Below the pieces are notes generated by a model that worked only from the letters and a program-made list of their open reading frames with translations, was not told where the DNA came from and ran no database searches. 64,000 nt of DNA. Source: Methyloversatilis universalis EHg5 (GTDB taxonomy: Bacteria; Pseudomonadota; Gammaproteobacteria; Burkholderiales; Rhodocyclaceae). Where the stretch lies: NCBI RefSeq assembly GCF_000378945.1, contig NZ_KB900539.1, positions 2,339,129 through 2,403,128 on the forward strand. Reading direction: 5' to 3'. Positions 43,494-51,226 of this stretch are shown piece by piece. Both the position numbers and the translations under genes were made by a program. Within the stretch, counting starts at the first letter, position 1, and every line of letters starts with the position of its first letter.

Positions 43494-44252
43494 ATGAACG
43501 AATCCCTCGGTTTTGCGCACTTTCTGTCGAATGCAGACGGTGTCGCGACCACCATCCTCGTGCTGATGGTGCTGGCCTCCGTCGGCACCTGGTTCCTCAT
43601 CGTGCTGAAGGGCATCGTCGCGGTGCGTCAGCGCCGTGCCAGCGGCGCCTTCCTCGACCGCTTCTGGAATGCCTCTTCGCTGGAAGACGTGGCGCGCGAC
43701 ATGCGTTCGCACGGCGTGACCGATCCGTTCTCGCACCTGGTGCATGAAGGTTTCAGCGCAGTTGAGACGCTGCGCAACGGCAATGCCGGCACGCGCGGCC
43801 TGATCGCCACCGGCAGTGCCGACGAATTCCTGACCCGCGCGCTGAAGCGTTCGATCGAACGCGACCGCAGCCGCATGGAATACGGCCAGACCTTCCTCGC
43901 GTCGGTCGCCTCCAGCGCACCGTTCATTGGCCTGCTCGGCACCGTGTGGGGCATCTATCACGCACTGCTGGCCATCGGCATGTCGGGCCAGGGCACGCTG
44001 GACAAGGTGGCCGGCCCGGTCGGCGAAGCGCTGATCATGACCGCCATCGGCCTGGCCACCGCCATTCCGGCCGCGCTCGCGTTCAACTTCTTCGCCCGCT
44101 CGACCCGCAACGTGATGGCCGAACTGAACAGCTTCGCCCACGACGTGTTCGTCATGCTGTCGACCGGCGTCAAGGACAGCGGCGCCAACGACCCGAAGGC
44201 CACCGGCGACCGCGTGCTGTCGCTGGTCGAACGCGCCCGCGGCAACCACTGA
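43494..44252 (+). CDS. exbB: ExbB proton channel protein (tonB-linked)
   Basis: A 252-residue MotA/TolQ/ExbB protein. Helix 1 (about 17-40) reads TTILVLMVLASVGTWFLIVL. The conserved domain holds SVASSAPFIGLLGTVWGIYH and ALIMTAIGLATAIPAALAFN for helices 2 and 3. GGAGACAATTGA precedes ATG 43494. With TonB and ExbD it forms the inner-membrane complex powering outer-membrane iron and haem uptake. exbD follows after 16 bases. Confidence 0.95.
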   Translation: MNESLGFAHFLSNADGVATTILVLMVLASVGTWFLIVLKGIVAVRQRRASGAFLDRFWNASSLEDVARDMRSHGVTDPFSHLVHEGFSAVETLRNGNAGTRGLIATGSADEFLTRALKRSIERDRSRMEYGQTFLASVASSAPFIGLLGTVWGIYHALLAIGMSGQGTLDKVAGPVGEALIMTAIGLATAIPAALAFNFFARSTRNVMAELNSFAHDVFVMLSTGVKDSGANDPKATGDRVLSLVERARGNH

Positions 44253-44268
44253 GCAGGAGCGCCGAACC

Positions 44269-44688
44269 ATGGCCTTTGCAAGTTTCGAGCAGGACGACGA
44301 CGGCCCGATGGCGGAAATCAACATGATTCCGCTGATCGACGTGATGCTGGTGCTGCTCATCATCTTCATGGTGACCGCCCCGCTGCTCACCCACGCGGTC
44401 AAGGTCGACCTGCCCAAGGAATCGACCAGCGCCAACCAGCTGCCGCCGGAAAACATCCAGATCGCCATCGGTCCTGACGAACAGCTGTACTGGGCCGGCG
44501 AGAAGGTGGATGTCGACACGCTCAAGGCGCGTCTGCAGGAAGCGGCCGCCAAAGACAAGAATGCAGAGATCCAGCTGCGTGCCGACCAGAACGTGCCCTA
44601 CCGCTCGGTGGCGCACGTGATGAGCGAGGCGGCCCGCCTGGGTCTCACCCGCATCGGCTTCGTCACTGATCCGTCGGCAGCGAAGTAA
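44269..44688 (+). CDS. exbD: ExbD biopolymer transport protein (tonB-linked)
   Basis: A 139-residue protein with one helix carrying the essential Asp in MIPLIDVMLVLLIIFMV after a short acidic start (SFEQDDDGPMAEIN). The periplasmic domain ends RIGFVTDPSAAK. It completes tonB-exbB-exbD; a strong terminator lies 20 bases after the stop codon. Confidence 0.95.
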   Translation: MAFASFEQDDDGPMAEINMIPLIDVMLVLLIIFMVTAPLLTHAVKVDLPKESTSANQLPPENIQIAIGPDEQLYWAGEKVDVDTLKARLQEAAAKDKNAEIQLRADQNVPYRSVAHVMSEAARLGLTRIGFVTDPSAAK

Positions 44689-44707
44689 TCAGCTGCTGCC
44701 CGGTCAC

Positions 44708-44740
44708 GAACGGCCGCCCCTCGGGGCGGCCGTTCTGCTT
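44708..44740 (+). terminator. Terminator of tonB-exbB-exbD
   Basis: GAACGGCCGCCCC (44708-44720) and GGGGCGGCCGTTC (44723-44735) form a perfect 13-bp stem with a two-base loop, followed by TGCTT and further T's. Confidence 0.88.
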
Positions 44741-44776
44741 TGTAGCCCCCCTGCGCATATTCCGGACAGATGCGCT

Positions 44777-44834
44777 TGACAGCTCGACCCGGTATTGATG
44801 TAATGCGAATCGTTCTCATATAGAACGATTCGCA
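44777..44834 (+). promoter_or_regulatory. Fur-type promoter with a perfect 12-bp palindrome
   Basis: TTGACA (44777-44782), 17 bases, then TGTAAT (44800-44805) give a near-consensus promoter. GCGAATCGTTCT (44806-44817) and AGAACGATTCGC (44823-44834) follow at once as a perfect 12-bp inverted repeat with a 5-base centre. AATGCGAATCGTTCTCAT (44803-44820) is like the Fur box of hemP, so the palindrome covers the start point. It drives the small ORF at 44948 and probably the S4 paralogue. Confidence 0.75.
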
Positions 44835-44947
44835 GCACTGCTGCGCAACCGCCAGCCCGCACCGCGACACCCCGCGGTTCGATGCCAGCCTCCCGATCAA
44901 GAACCGTGCGAACGCCCACCGTTCGCCCAGCCGGAGGCCGCATCGAT

Positions 44948-45193
44948 ATGACCCCGCAAGCACAGAACGCCGCCGAAGCCAGCCCGAGCACGCTGGCCGC
45001 TGCAACGCTTTTCGTCATGACCCGTTTTGCCGAGCGCCCCTGCCCCGAGGTGGCGCAGATGGTGATCCGCCATCTGGAAGTGGTGGCCGACGACGAGCGC
45101 GCCGACCCGCTGATGCGCGAGGTGTGCGGTGCGCTGATCCACCGCTGGTCCCAGCACGCTGCCAGCGCGCCGGCGTCGCGCACCGCGCACTGA
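44948..45193 (+). CDS. Small hypothetical protein in the Fur-controlled segment
   Basis: An 81-residue helical protein starting MTPQAQNAAEASPSTLAAAT and containing FAERPCPEVAQMVIRHLEVV and DPLMREVCGALIHRW. GGAGG lies 10 bases before the ATG at 44948; an upstream ATG at 44882 is closer to the promoter but has no clear binding site. No family was recognised. Similar short ORFs with conserved Cys and His are often seen near haem genes in betaproteobacteria, but I cannot assign a role. It is followed by the S4 paralogue after 65 bases. Confidence 0.6.
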   Translation: MTPQAQNAAEASPSTLAAATLFVMTRFAERPCPEVAQMVIRHLEVVADDERADPLMREVCGALIHRWSQHAASAPASRTAH

Positions 45194-45258
45194 GTTCCGC
45201 GCCTTGAATTCAGCGCATTGATTTCCGCTTTCCCTCGTACCTGATACCCGGAGTTTTC

Positions 45259-45873
45259 ATGTCCCGCTATACCGGTCCCCGCCTGCGCGTGCTGCGCGCC
45301 CTCGGCACCGAACTGCCCGGCCTCACCCGCAAGAGCGTCGAAAACCGTACCTCGCCCCCCGGCCAGCACGGCAATCGCCCGAACCGCCGCAAGTCCGAAT
45401 TCGGCGCCCAGCTGATGGAAAAACAGAAGCTGCGCTACAACTACGGCCTGACCGAAACCCAGCTGCGCGCGGTATTCAAGGAGGCCGAGCGGTCGAAGCT
45501 GCCGACCGGCGAAAAGCTGGTCGAACTGCTGGAGCGTCGGCTTGACAACATCGTGTTCCGCGGCGGCCTCGCGCCCACCATCCCGGCCGCCCGCCAGCTG
45601 GTGCGCCACCGCCACGTGCTGCTCAATGGCAGGCGGGTGAACATTCCGTCGATCCGGCTGCGCGTGGGTGACACCGTGACGCTGACGGAAAAGGGGCGCG
45701 CTGTGCAGAGCGTGGTCGATGCGCTGGCCACGCCTGCGCTGGAGCGGGCGGAATGGATCGCCTTTGACGCATCCGCCCTCAGCCTGCGACTGGCGCACCT
45801 GCCACCGGGCGACGCCGCGCCCTTCCCGTTCGAATCACAGAAGGTGGTCGAGTTCTACGCGCTGCGCGTGTAA
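45259..45873 (+). CDS. rpsD: Ribosomal protein S4 paralogue, zinc-ligand-free type
   Basis: A 204-residue S4. The start SRYTGPRLRVLRALGTELPG and the stretch EKQKLRYNYGLTETQL resemble cyanobacterial/plastid-type S4 rather than the usual proteobacterial form. The S4 RNA-binding domain is present (RRLDNIVFRGGLAPTIPAAR, RHRHVLLNGRRVNIP). The whole protein has no cysteine, so it lacks the N-terminal zinc-knuckle of zinc-containing S4. It is far from any ribosomal operon and lies behind a Fur-type promoter. A replacement S4 used when metal is short is the natural inference, by analogy with Zur-controlled C-minus ribosomal proteins; a canonical rpsD is expected elsewhere. Confidence 0.88.
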   Translation: MSRYTGPRLRVLRALGTELPGLTRKSVENRTSPPGQHGNRPNRRKSEFGAQLMEKQKLRYNYGLTETQLRAVFKEAERSKLPTGEKLVELLERRLDNIVFRGGLAPTIPAARQLVRHRHVLLNGRRVNIPSIRLRVGDTVTLTEKGRAVQSVVDALATPALERAEWIAFDASALSLRLAHLPPGDAAPFPFESQKVVEFYALRV

Positions 45874-46034
45874 GCCGTCACCGTCCCCGGCCGGCAGCAC
45901 GCCGGCTCCATCCTGCCAGCCAGCCCGCCTGCGGGGCCAGCCAGTCATGCACAGCCCCGGAGCGCCCATGACCCCCGCAATCCCTTCAAAGCCTTTCCCC
46001 CCGACCTCCGCCGTCCCGATCGGCTCCTGTTACG

Positions 46035-46059
46035 GCGGCCCGCAGCCACTGCGGGCCGC
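46035..46059 (+). terminator. Strong hairpin between the S4 paralogue and the PEP-CTERM gene
   Basis: GCGGCCCGCAG (46035-46045) pairs perfectly with CTGCGGGCCGC (46049-46059) around three bases. There is no T run. It could terminate the S4 transcript or fold in the leader of the next gene, which starts 35 bases later. Confidence 0.45.
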
Positions 46060-46093
46060 TCAACCCGGTCCATCCAACGAAAGAGGTCATTCC

Positions 46094-46858
46094 ATGATGT
46101 CACCCGCCCTGCGCAGCGCCGCGCTGCCGCTGTTCGCCTCCGCCACGCTGCTCATCGCCGGTCAGGCTCAGGCCAGTACCACCCATGCGGCTTTCGACAC
46201 CCCGGTCGATTCGATCGCCACCGACGGCTTCAACAACCTGACCGCGGCCCGCATCACCGGCACCCAGCTGACCGCCGGCATCGCATCGAATGTGGAGAGC
46301 GAAGGGGGTGCCACGTTGCGCAAGACCTCCGGCGGCGCCTACCCGGCTTCGGCCGGCCTGTACCAGTTTGCCGGCAATGGCTCGACCTTCGAAATCGCGG
46401 TCAGCGACGCGGTGGATGGCCTCACCGGTCTCACCTTCCAGAGCTATGTCAATGTGAGCACCGGCAGCAATGGCATCTACGGCCTTCTGGCCGCCAGCAA
46501 TCTGCCCCGCCTGAGCTTCAACGGTGGCAGCCAGTTCCTGCTCGCCAGCAGCCAGCTGAGCGAAAACCTCGGCTACACCGATTTCTTCACCGGTCAGTAC
46601 GTGGCATCCGATCCGAACAATCCCAACCACCTCACCTTCAACTGGGATCTGGCCGCACTGGGCGTCACCGTACCGGTCACCAGCTTCCGCATCACCTTCG
46701 CCACCGACAACCACGCGCAGGTCCAGTCCTTCCAGCTCGACCAGCTGGCGGCGGCCGCAACCGCACCCACGGCCCCGGTTCCGGAGCCGGAAACCTATGC
46801 CCTGCTGCTGGCCGGTCTGGGCGTGATCGCGCTGGGCGCCCGCCGCCGCCTGAACTGA
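46094..46858 (+). CDS. PEP-CTERM sorting-domain protein next to a TonB-dependent receptor
   Basis: A 254-residue exported protein. A signal peptide (about 1-27, LPLFASATLLIAGQAQA) and a ~200-residue Ser/Gly/Asn-rich, probably beta-sandwich body precede the sorting signal VPEPETYALLLAGLGVIALG followed by ARRRLN. Exosortase systems cleave such tails and the proteins end on the cell surface or in exopolysaccharide. The body has no cysteine and is not a family I know. AAGAGG precedes ATG 46094. It lies 92 bases upstream of the TonB-dependent receptor gene on the same strand, suggesting a part in ligand capture. Confidence 0.85.
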   Translation: MMSPALRSAALPLFASATLLIAGQAQASTTHAAFDTPVDSIATDGFNNLTAARITGTQLTAGIASNVESEGGATLRKTSGGAYPASAGLYQFAGNGSTFEIAVSDAVDGLTGLTFQSYVNVSTGSNGIYGLLAASNLPRLSFNGGSQFLLASSQLSENLGYTDFFTGQYVASDPNNPNHLTFNWDLAALGVTVPVTSFRITFATDNHAQVQSFQLDQLAAAATAPTAPVPEPETYALLLAGLGVIALGARRRLN

Positions 46859-46950
46859 TCTCGCAGCACCGTCGCGGATGTCAGGCCCCCGCCGGCATCC
46901 GCTGGCAGGGGCCTGCTGCGCCCCTGTCTGCACACGCACTTTCCCTGACC

Positions 46951-49284
46951 GTGACCCACCCTTTCGCCCGCTCACTGCTGTTCTGTCTTCCCCTCTCGCT
47001 GTTGCACGGTTTCATCGCGCCCACGGCCGCCGCACAGGACACCCTCACCGACGACAACCGCCCGGTGCTGCTGCCCGAAGTCGAAATCATCGGCACGCCC
47101 GACCCCGAACCGACCGGCGAACTCGAACTGCCGGCGGACCGGCCGGTCACCACGCTGAACGCCGAAGCGATCGCGCGTCGTCAGGCCAGTAACCTGTTCG
47201 ATCTGGTGCGCGACGTCGCCGGCGTATCGGTCGATGGCGGACCGCGCGCATCCGGCATGAAATTCAATCTGCGCGGCTTTTCCGACAACGAGGACGTGCT
47301 GTTCAAGATCGACGGCGCGGTAAAGGGCTTCGAGAAGTACCGCTTCGGCAGCGGCGTGTTCATCGAGCCGGAACTGCTGAAGGCCGTTGAAATCGAGCGT
47401 GGTCCGTCGCTGAAATCCGGCTCCGGCGCGCTGGGCGGCACCGTGTCGGCCACCACCCGTTCAGCCGCCGACTTCCTGCGCCCGGGCGAACAGTTCGGCG
47501 CCCAGGTCAAGCTGGGCTACAACGCCAACAGCCATGAGCGTCTGCGCATGACGACGGTCTATGGCCGGCCGAACGGCTATCTCGATCTGGTGGTATCAGT
47601 GGCGCTGCGCGATTCACAGGACATCCGGCTGCCTGACGGCCGTGCGCTCGATCTGACCGCCACCCATTCGGAAAGCCGCTTCGCCAAGCTCACCTTCTAC
47701 GCCACCGACGATCTCACGCTGGAACTGAGCCAGACCCGCTACACCGGGGGGCCGGAGCGCGCGCCCTACGATGCCACCGCGGGCAGCAGCGGCCAGTTCG
47801 GCGTGGTCGAACGCAGCATCGAAGACAGCACCACCAATCTGCGCGCCACCTACACGCCAGCGGATTCATGGATCGCGCTGCGCGCCACGCTGGCCTACGA
47901 AAGCACCGACCTCGCCGATGTGCACCGGATAGGCCAGAGCCGCATCTGCGTATCACCGTCCACCGCATTTCCGGCCGCTTTCCGCATCGACCGCTGCGAC
48001 GACGCCTGGCGCTACCAGATCTGGACCGCAGAGGTGTTCAACGACACCCGCTACACGCTCGGGCCGGTGGCCGGCGTGCTCAGCGTGGGCTACCAGGGCA
48101 TACGCAACAGCCGCGACATTTCCCGTGTCACCTCGCGTGCGCTGACCAACGAACAGATCTATCCCAACGGTTTCAACGAGGCGCAGCCGCCAGGCGACAA
48201 GATGTCGGACGCGCTGATCGTCGAGAACGTCTTCACCTGGGGCGATTTCACCTTCACTCCGGGTGCCCGGATGGACCGCTACCACGTGAGCGCCCAGGGG
48301 CAGACCCGGGTGAACATGATCGCCGCCGGCCAGGCGCCGGACATCCGCTTCACCCGACTGTCACCCGCGGCGGCGCTGACCTGGCGCATTCCGCGCAGCG
48401 ATGTGTCGGCCACCGTGCGCTACCACGAAGCCTTCCGGCCGCCGCTGGTGGATGAGTACTTCGCGCGCGGCAGCTTTGCCAGCCGCTGCGCCCGCAGCGC
48501 CGGCTGGCCGGCCCTGCCCGGCAATCGGGTGCTCTACCCGGAACCGCTGTACGACCCCTCCGGCGTGGGCCAGCCCTACGACCCGGCGCTGGATCTCGCA
48601 CCCGCCAACGAAATCTGCGGCGCGCTCTACCGGCCGCAGGAATCGTCCAACCACGAACTGACGCTGGCCTGGATGCCGCAGCCGGCCAGCGCCGCCGACG
48701 GCCGCTGGCAGGCACGCGCGAGCTATTACGACATCCACACCCGCCGGCTGCTCAGTTCGCTGGCCAATGTCGGCGGTGAGGTCGACCAGCCGGGCAAGGA
48801 ACGCCGCAAGGGTACCGAACTGGAAATCAGCTACGACGGGCGACGCTGGTTCTCTTCGCTGTCCTGGTCACAGATCGACGGCCGCATCACCAATCCGGTG
48901 GCGGGCACCGACTACGCGCTGTACGGCGTGCCCGGCGATACGCTGAGCGTCAGCGTCGGCCTGCGCGGGCTGGACGGCCGTCTGGAAGGCGGCGTGCGCA
49001 TGCGCGACATCGCCAACCGGCAGGCGGTCACCGGCAGCGTGGCCACCGTGTGCTCGCGCCCCGGCAGTCTGGTGGTGCCCGGCGTGGGCGTGATCGGCAC
49101 CCAGTACGGCGTGCGGCTGTTCGAACTGTTCGCCAGCTGGCAGATCACCGCTGACACGCTGCTGCGGATCAATGTCGACAACCTGACCAACGAAACCTGG
49201 TGCATGCAGGACGGCTTCGCCGGCGCAGTCGGCGTACAGGCACCGGGTCGCGCGCTGCGCACGTCGGTCACGATGCGCTTCTAA
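46951..49284 (+). CDS. TonB-dependent outer-membrane receptor, haem/haemoglobin type
   Basis: A 777-residue receptor with a GTG start at 46951, a signal peptide (about 1-28, ending TAAAQ) and a TonB-box-like LLPEVEIIGT. The plug domain (about 60-180) has LFDLVRDVAGVSVDGG, NLRGFSDNEDVLFKIDGA and VEIERGPSLKSGSGALGG. A 22-strand barrel ends in aromatic F (SVTMRF). The barrel contains FRPPLVDEYF, close to the FRAP motif of haem receptors, and several Cys pairs in loops (SRICVSPSTAF/DRCDD; SRCARSAGWP). Haem or haemoprotein uptake fits the neighbouring hmuSTUV; the exact ligand is inference. Confidence 0.9.
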   Translation: MTHPFARSLLFCLPLSLLHGFIAPTAAAQDTLTDDNRPVLLPEVEIIGTPDPEPTGELELPADRPVTTLNAEAIARRQASNLFDLVRDVAGVSVDGGPRASGMKFNLRGFSDNEDVLFKIDGAVKGFEKYRFGSGVFIEPELLKAVEIERGPSLKSGSGALGGTVSATTRSAADFLRPGEQFGAQVKLGYNANSHERLRMTTVYGRPNGYLDLVVSVALRDSQDIRLPDGRALDLTATHSESRFAKLTFYATDDLTLELSQTRYTGGPERAPYDATAGSSGQFGVVERSIEDSTTNLRATYTPADSWIALRATLAYESTDLADVHRIGQSRICVSPSTAFPAAFRIDRCDDAWRYQIWTAEVFNDTRYTLGPVAGVLSVGYQGIRNSRDISRVTSRALTNEQIYPNGFNEAQPPGDKMSDALIVENVFTWGDFTFTPGARMDRYHVSAQGQTRVNMIAAGQAPDIRFTRLSPAAALTWRIPRSDVSATVRYHEAFRPPLVDEYFARGSFASRCARSAGWPALPGNRVLYPEPLYDPSGVGQPYDPALDLAPANEICGALYRPQESSNHELTLAWMPQPASAADGRWQARASYYDIHTRRLLSSLANVGGEVDQPGKERRKGTELEISYDGRRWFSSLSWSQIDGRITNPVAGTDYALYGVPGDTLSVSVGLRGLDGRLEGGVRMRDIANRQAVTGSVATVCSRPGSLVVPGVGVIGTQYGVRLFELFASWQITADTLLRINVDNLTNETWCMQDGFAGAVGVQAPGRALRTSVTMRF

Positions 49285-49757
49285 TCCGCTGACTGCATGC
49301 GCTCCCGAGGGCGGCCACCGGCGAAAGCCGGTCAACATATGAATATAAAATCATATGTAAAAGACCCCGCGGCCCGGCGAGAATGCCGCCGGGCCGTGCG
49401 TTCCCGCGCACAGACCATGACGGCGGCCTGTCACCAGCGTTTCAGCCATGAACACATGCAATGCACCGTAACTGGACACTTCGCAGCGCACCTGCGCCCG
49501 CCGCATGAAAATCCGCTGCGGAATCATCGTTCAGCCGCTTCACTGCCGCATGGCTCGTCTCTTGCTGATTCGCGACAAAGCCCGAACAGGGCGGCGCTGC
49601 GCCCTTCCGCCGCAGCCGATTGCCGGAACCGGAGACCTTCGCCATGCACTTCGTTACCGCTCACCGCCGCAGCACGCTGTCTCAGCACGCCGCTCACGGT
49701 CCGCAGATGGCTGCATGACCGGACGCTCCGCCGGCTGACTGACCTACGAATCGCCTC
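49285..49757. other. Gene-free stretch after the receptor, with an AT-rich palindrome
   Basis: No supported gene. The chief feature is the palindrome at 49335-49358. The rest (49360-49757) is GC-rich, with short frames that have no codon or motif support. Confidence 0.4.
49335..49358. promoter_or_regulatory. AT-rich palindrome, candidate operator
   Basis: ACATATGA (49335-49342) and TCATATGT (49351-49358) are perfect 8-bp arms around ATATAAAA, an island of AT in GC-rich DNA just past the receptor stop codon. It looks like a regulator-binding site, with the spacer resembling a -10 element; the controlled transcript is not clear. Confidence 0.45.
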
Positions 49758-50120
49758 ATGCCTCACCCGTCCGACCCCTACTGCCAGGGCTTCATGCCCG
49801 ATCCGACCGAACTGCCGCAGCTGTCCACCAGTGTCGATGCGGTCATGCTCATCATCCGCCTGTCCGCGCGCTACGGCCCGCTCATGTTCCGCCACGACGA
49901 CGCAGAAGACCTGATGCAGCCTCGTTGCCGCCCGGTCGGTGCGCTGGCGGTGTCCGACCACGACATCAAGCTGGGCGAAGTGGCCGGATGCGAATACTGG
50001 ATCACGCCCGAAGTGCTCGACGCACTGGGCAGCGGCGGCCTGCTGCTGGACGTTCAGGAAGCCCACGGTGACGCCAGCGGCCTGGCTGACCGCTTCGTAC
50101 TGCGTCGCATCAACCACTGA
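49758..50120 (+). CDS. DUF779-like small protein lacking the usual cysteines
   Basis: A 120-residue protein. SVDAVMLIIRLSARYGPLMF, then VSDHDIKLGEVAGCEYWI and GLLLDVQEAHG, follow the pattern of DUF779 proteins. Those carry a GGCCDG cysteine motif after the HGPxMF segment and sit near aldehyde dehydrogenases. Here that place reads RHDDAEDLMQPRC, with only one Cys. It is thus a divergent relative or a protein of changed function. The assignment is by remembered pattern. It stands 107 bases before the next Fur-box gene. Confidence 0.6.
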   Translation: MPHPSDPYCQGFMPDPTELPQLSTSVDAVMLIIRLSARYGPLMFRHDDAEDLMQPRCRPVGALAVSDHDIKLGEVAGCEYWITPEVLDALGSGGLLLDVQEAHGDASGLADRFVLRRINH

Positions 50121-50169
50121 TCACCGCCTTTCCTTCGCATGCGCCCTGCACGCGCATGCACAGGCACGC

Positions 50170-50200
50170 TTGACATCCAATCAGTAATAATTATCATTTA
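50170..50200 (+). promoter_or_regulatory. Fur-box promoter of the haem uptake operon
   Basis: TTGACA at 50170-50175 is followed by CAGTAATAATTATCATTTA (50182-50200), a good match to the GATAATGATAATCATTATC Fur consensus. It lies 28 bases before the ATG of the 68-residue ORF and should control the transcript reaching hmuSTUV. Confidence 0.75.
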
Positions 50201-50227
50201 CCAAATGATGAACGACTGCCTGCGTCC

Positions 50228-50434
50228 ATGCTGCCTGCGTCCCAACCTTCGCCTCACCATCCGCCGGCCGATGCGCTGAAAGTCCGTCTGTCTGCGCTGC
50301 TCGACGAGCTGATCCGCCACGACGGGTTCGGCTCGCTGAGCGTGGAAGTGCGGCTGCTCAAGCGCGGCCAGAAGGAAGTCATCATCGACTGCGGCAAGCA
50401 GTACCGCTACGTCATCGATTTCGTGCCCGGCTGA
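50228..50434 (+). CDS. Small conserved-looking protein, first gene after the haem-operon Fur box
   Basis: A 68-residue protein. After a Pro/His-rich start comes LKVRLSALLDELIRHDGFGS, then LSVEVRLLKRGQKEVIIDCG and KQYRYVIDFVPG. The predicted helix-then-hairpin pattern and Fur-box position make it a real gene. I do not recognise the family; its start-proximal position is like that of HemP-type regulators. The next gene (PEP-CTERM) is 121 bases further on. Confidence 0.65.
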   Translation: MLPASQPSPHHPPADALKVRLSALLDELIRHDGFGSLSVEVRLLKRGQKEVIIDCGKQYRYVIDFVPG

Positions 50435-50555
50435 GCCGCGGTACGCCCTTCACCTCCGGCGGCGCGAGGCCGCGGAGCTGCAGCACACATCATCATTTCC
50501 GCCTGAACGATCGCCTTCGCGGGGAAGGGATGCAGGGGCTCACCCGAGGTCCGTC

Positions 50556-51212
50556 ATGTCCTTCCGTCGTCTGCTGTCCGCCGGCGCGCTGTGCGCGCTG
50601 TCCGCTGTTCTTTCCTCCACCGCCCTCGCCGCCAGCGCGCGCTGGGACACTTCGCTCGCCGGCTCCGACGGCAGCGGCGCCTCTTCAGCCAGCCCCTGGG
50701 CCACCGGCAGCGTCGCCGCCGAGTGGAACGTGTTCGACAGCACCACCACCGACAGCACGCCGGACATCGCCGGCAGCGGCAGTCTGAGCCAGCTCAATCC
50801 GGCCGCCGGCAGCTTCCTGACCGGCACCGGCAATCTGTACAGCGCCGGCGGTGCGGCCGCCTTTTCGGCCACGCTCGACACGGTGCTGAACGGCACCTGG
50901 ACGGTATGGCTGCGCACCGCCACCCAAGGCACGTCGCTGGACAGCGTGGCCACGCTCAATGGCGTCGCCGCCGACAAGAGCGTGAGCTACAGCGCCGCGC
51001 TGGGCGGCTTCGGTGGCAGCGAAGAAGAAGCCTACTGGCGCTGGACGGTGACCGACGTCAGCAGCCTGCAGTTCAGCTTCGGCAGTTCGGCCGCCCACAC
51101 CAGCCTGGACCAGCTCGCAGTGCTCGCCGCACCGGTGCCCGAACCGTCCGTGTGGCTGTCGCTGGCCGCCGGTCTGGGTCTGCTCGGCGCCCTCGCGCGT
51201 CGCCGCGTCTGA
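50556..51212 (+). CDS. PEP-CTERM protein within the haem uptake operon
   Basis: A 218-residue exported protein: signal peptide (about 1-25, LCALSAVLSSTALA), a Ser/Gly/Ala/Thr-rich body with several Trp (SARWDTSLAGSDGSG, GTWTVWLRTATQ, YWRWTVTDVSSLQFSFG), and the sorting tail VPEPSVWLSLAAGLGLLGAL followed by ARRRV. It lies between a Fur-controlled small gene and hmuS, 14 bases before the latter, so it is co-transcribed with haem import. The body has no cysteine and no known haem motif. A role as exosortase-anchored haem-binding surface protein is a hypothesis from position. Confidence 0.85.
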   Translation: MSFRRLLSAGALCALSAVLSSTALAASARWDTSLAGSDGSGASSASPWATGSVAAEWNVFDSTTTDSTPDIAGSGSLSQLNPAAGSFLTGTGNLYSAGGAAAFSATLDTVLNGTWTVWLRTATQGTSLDSVATLNGVAADKSVSYSAALGGFGGSEEEAYWRWTVTDVSSLQFSFGSSAAHTSLDQLAVLAAPVPEPSVWLSLAAGLGLLGALARRRV

Positions 51213-51226
51213 ACCGGGAGCCGACC

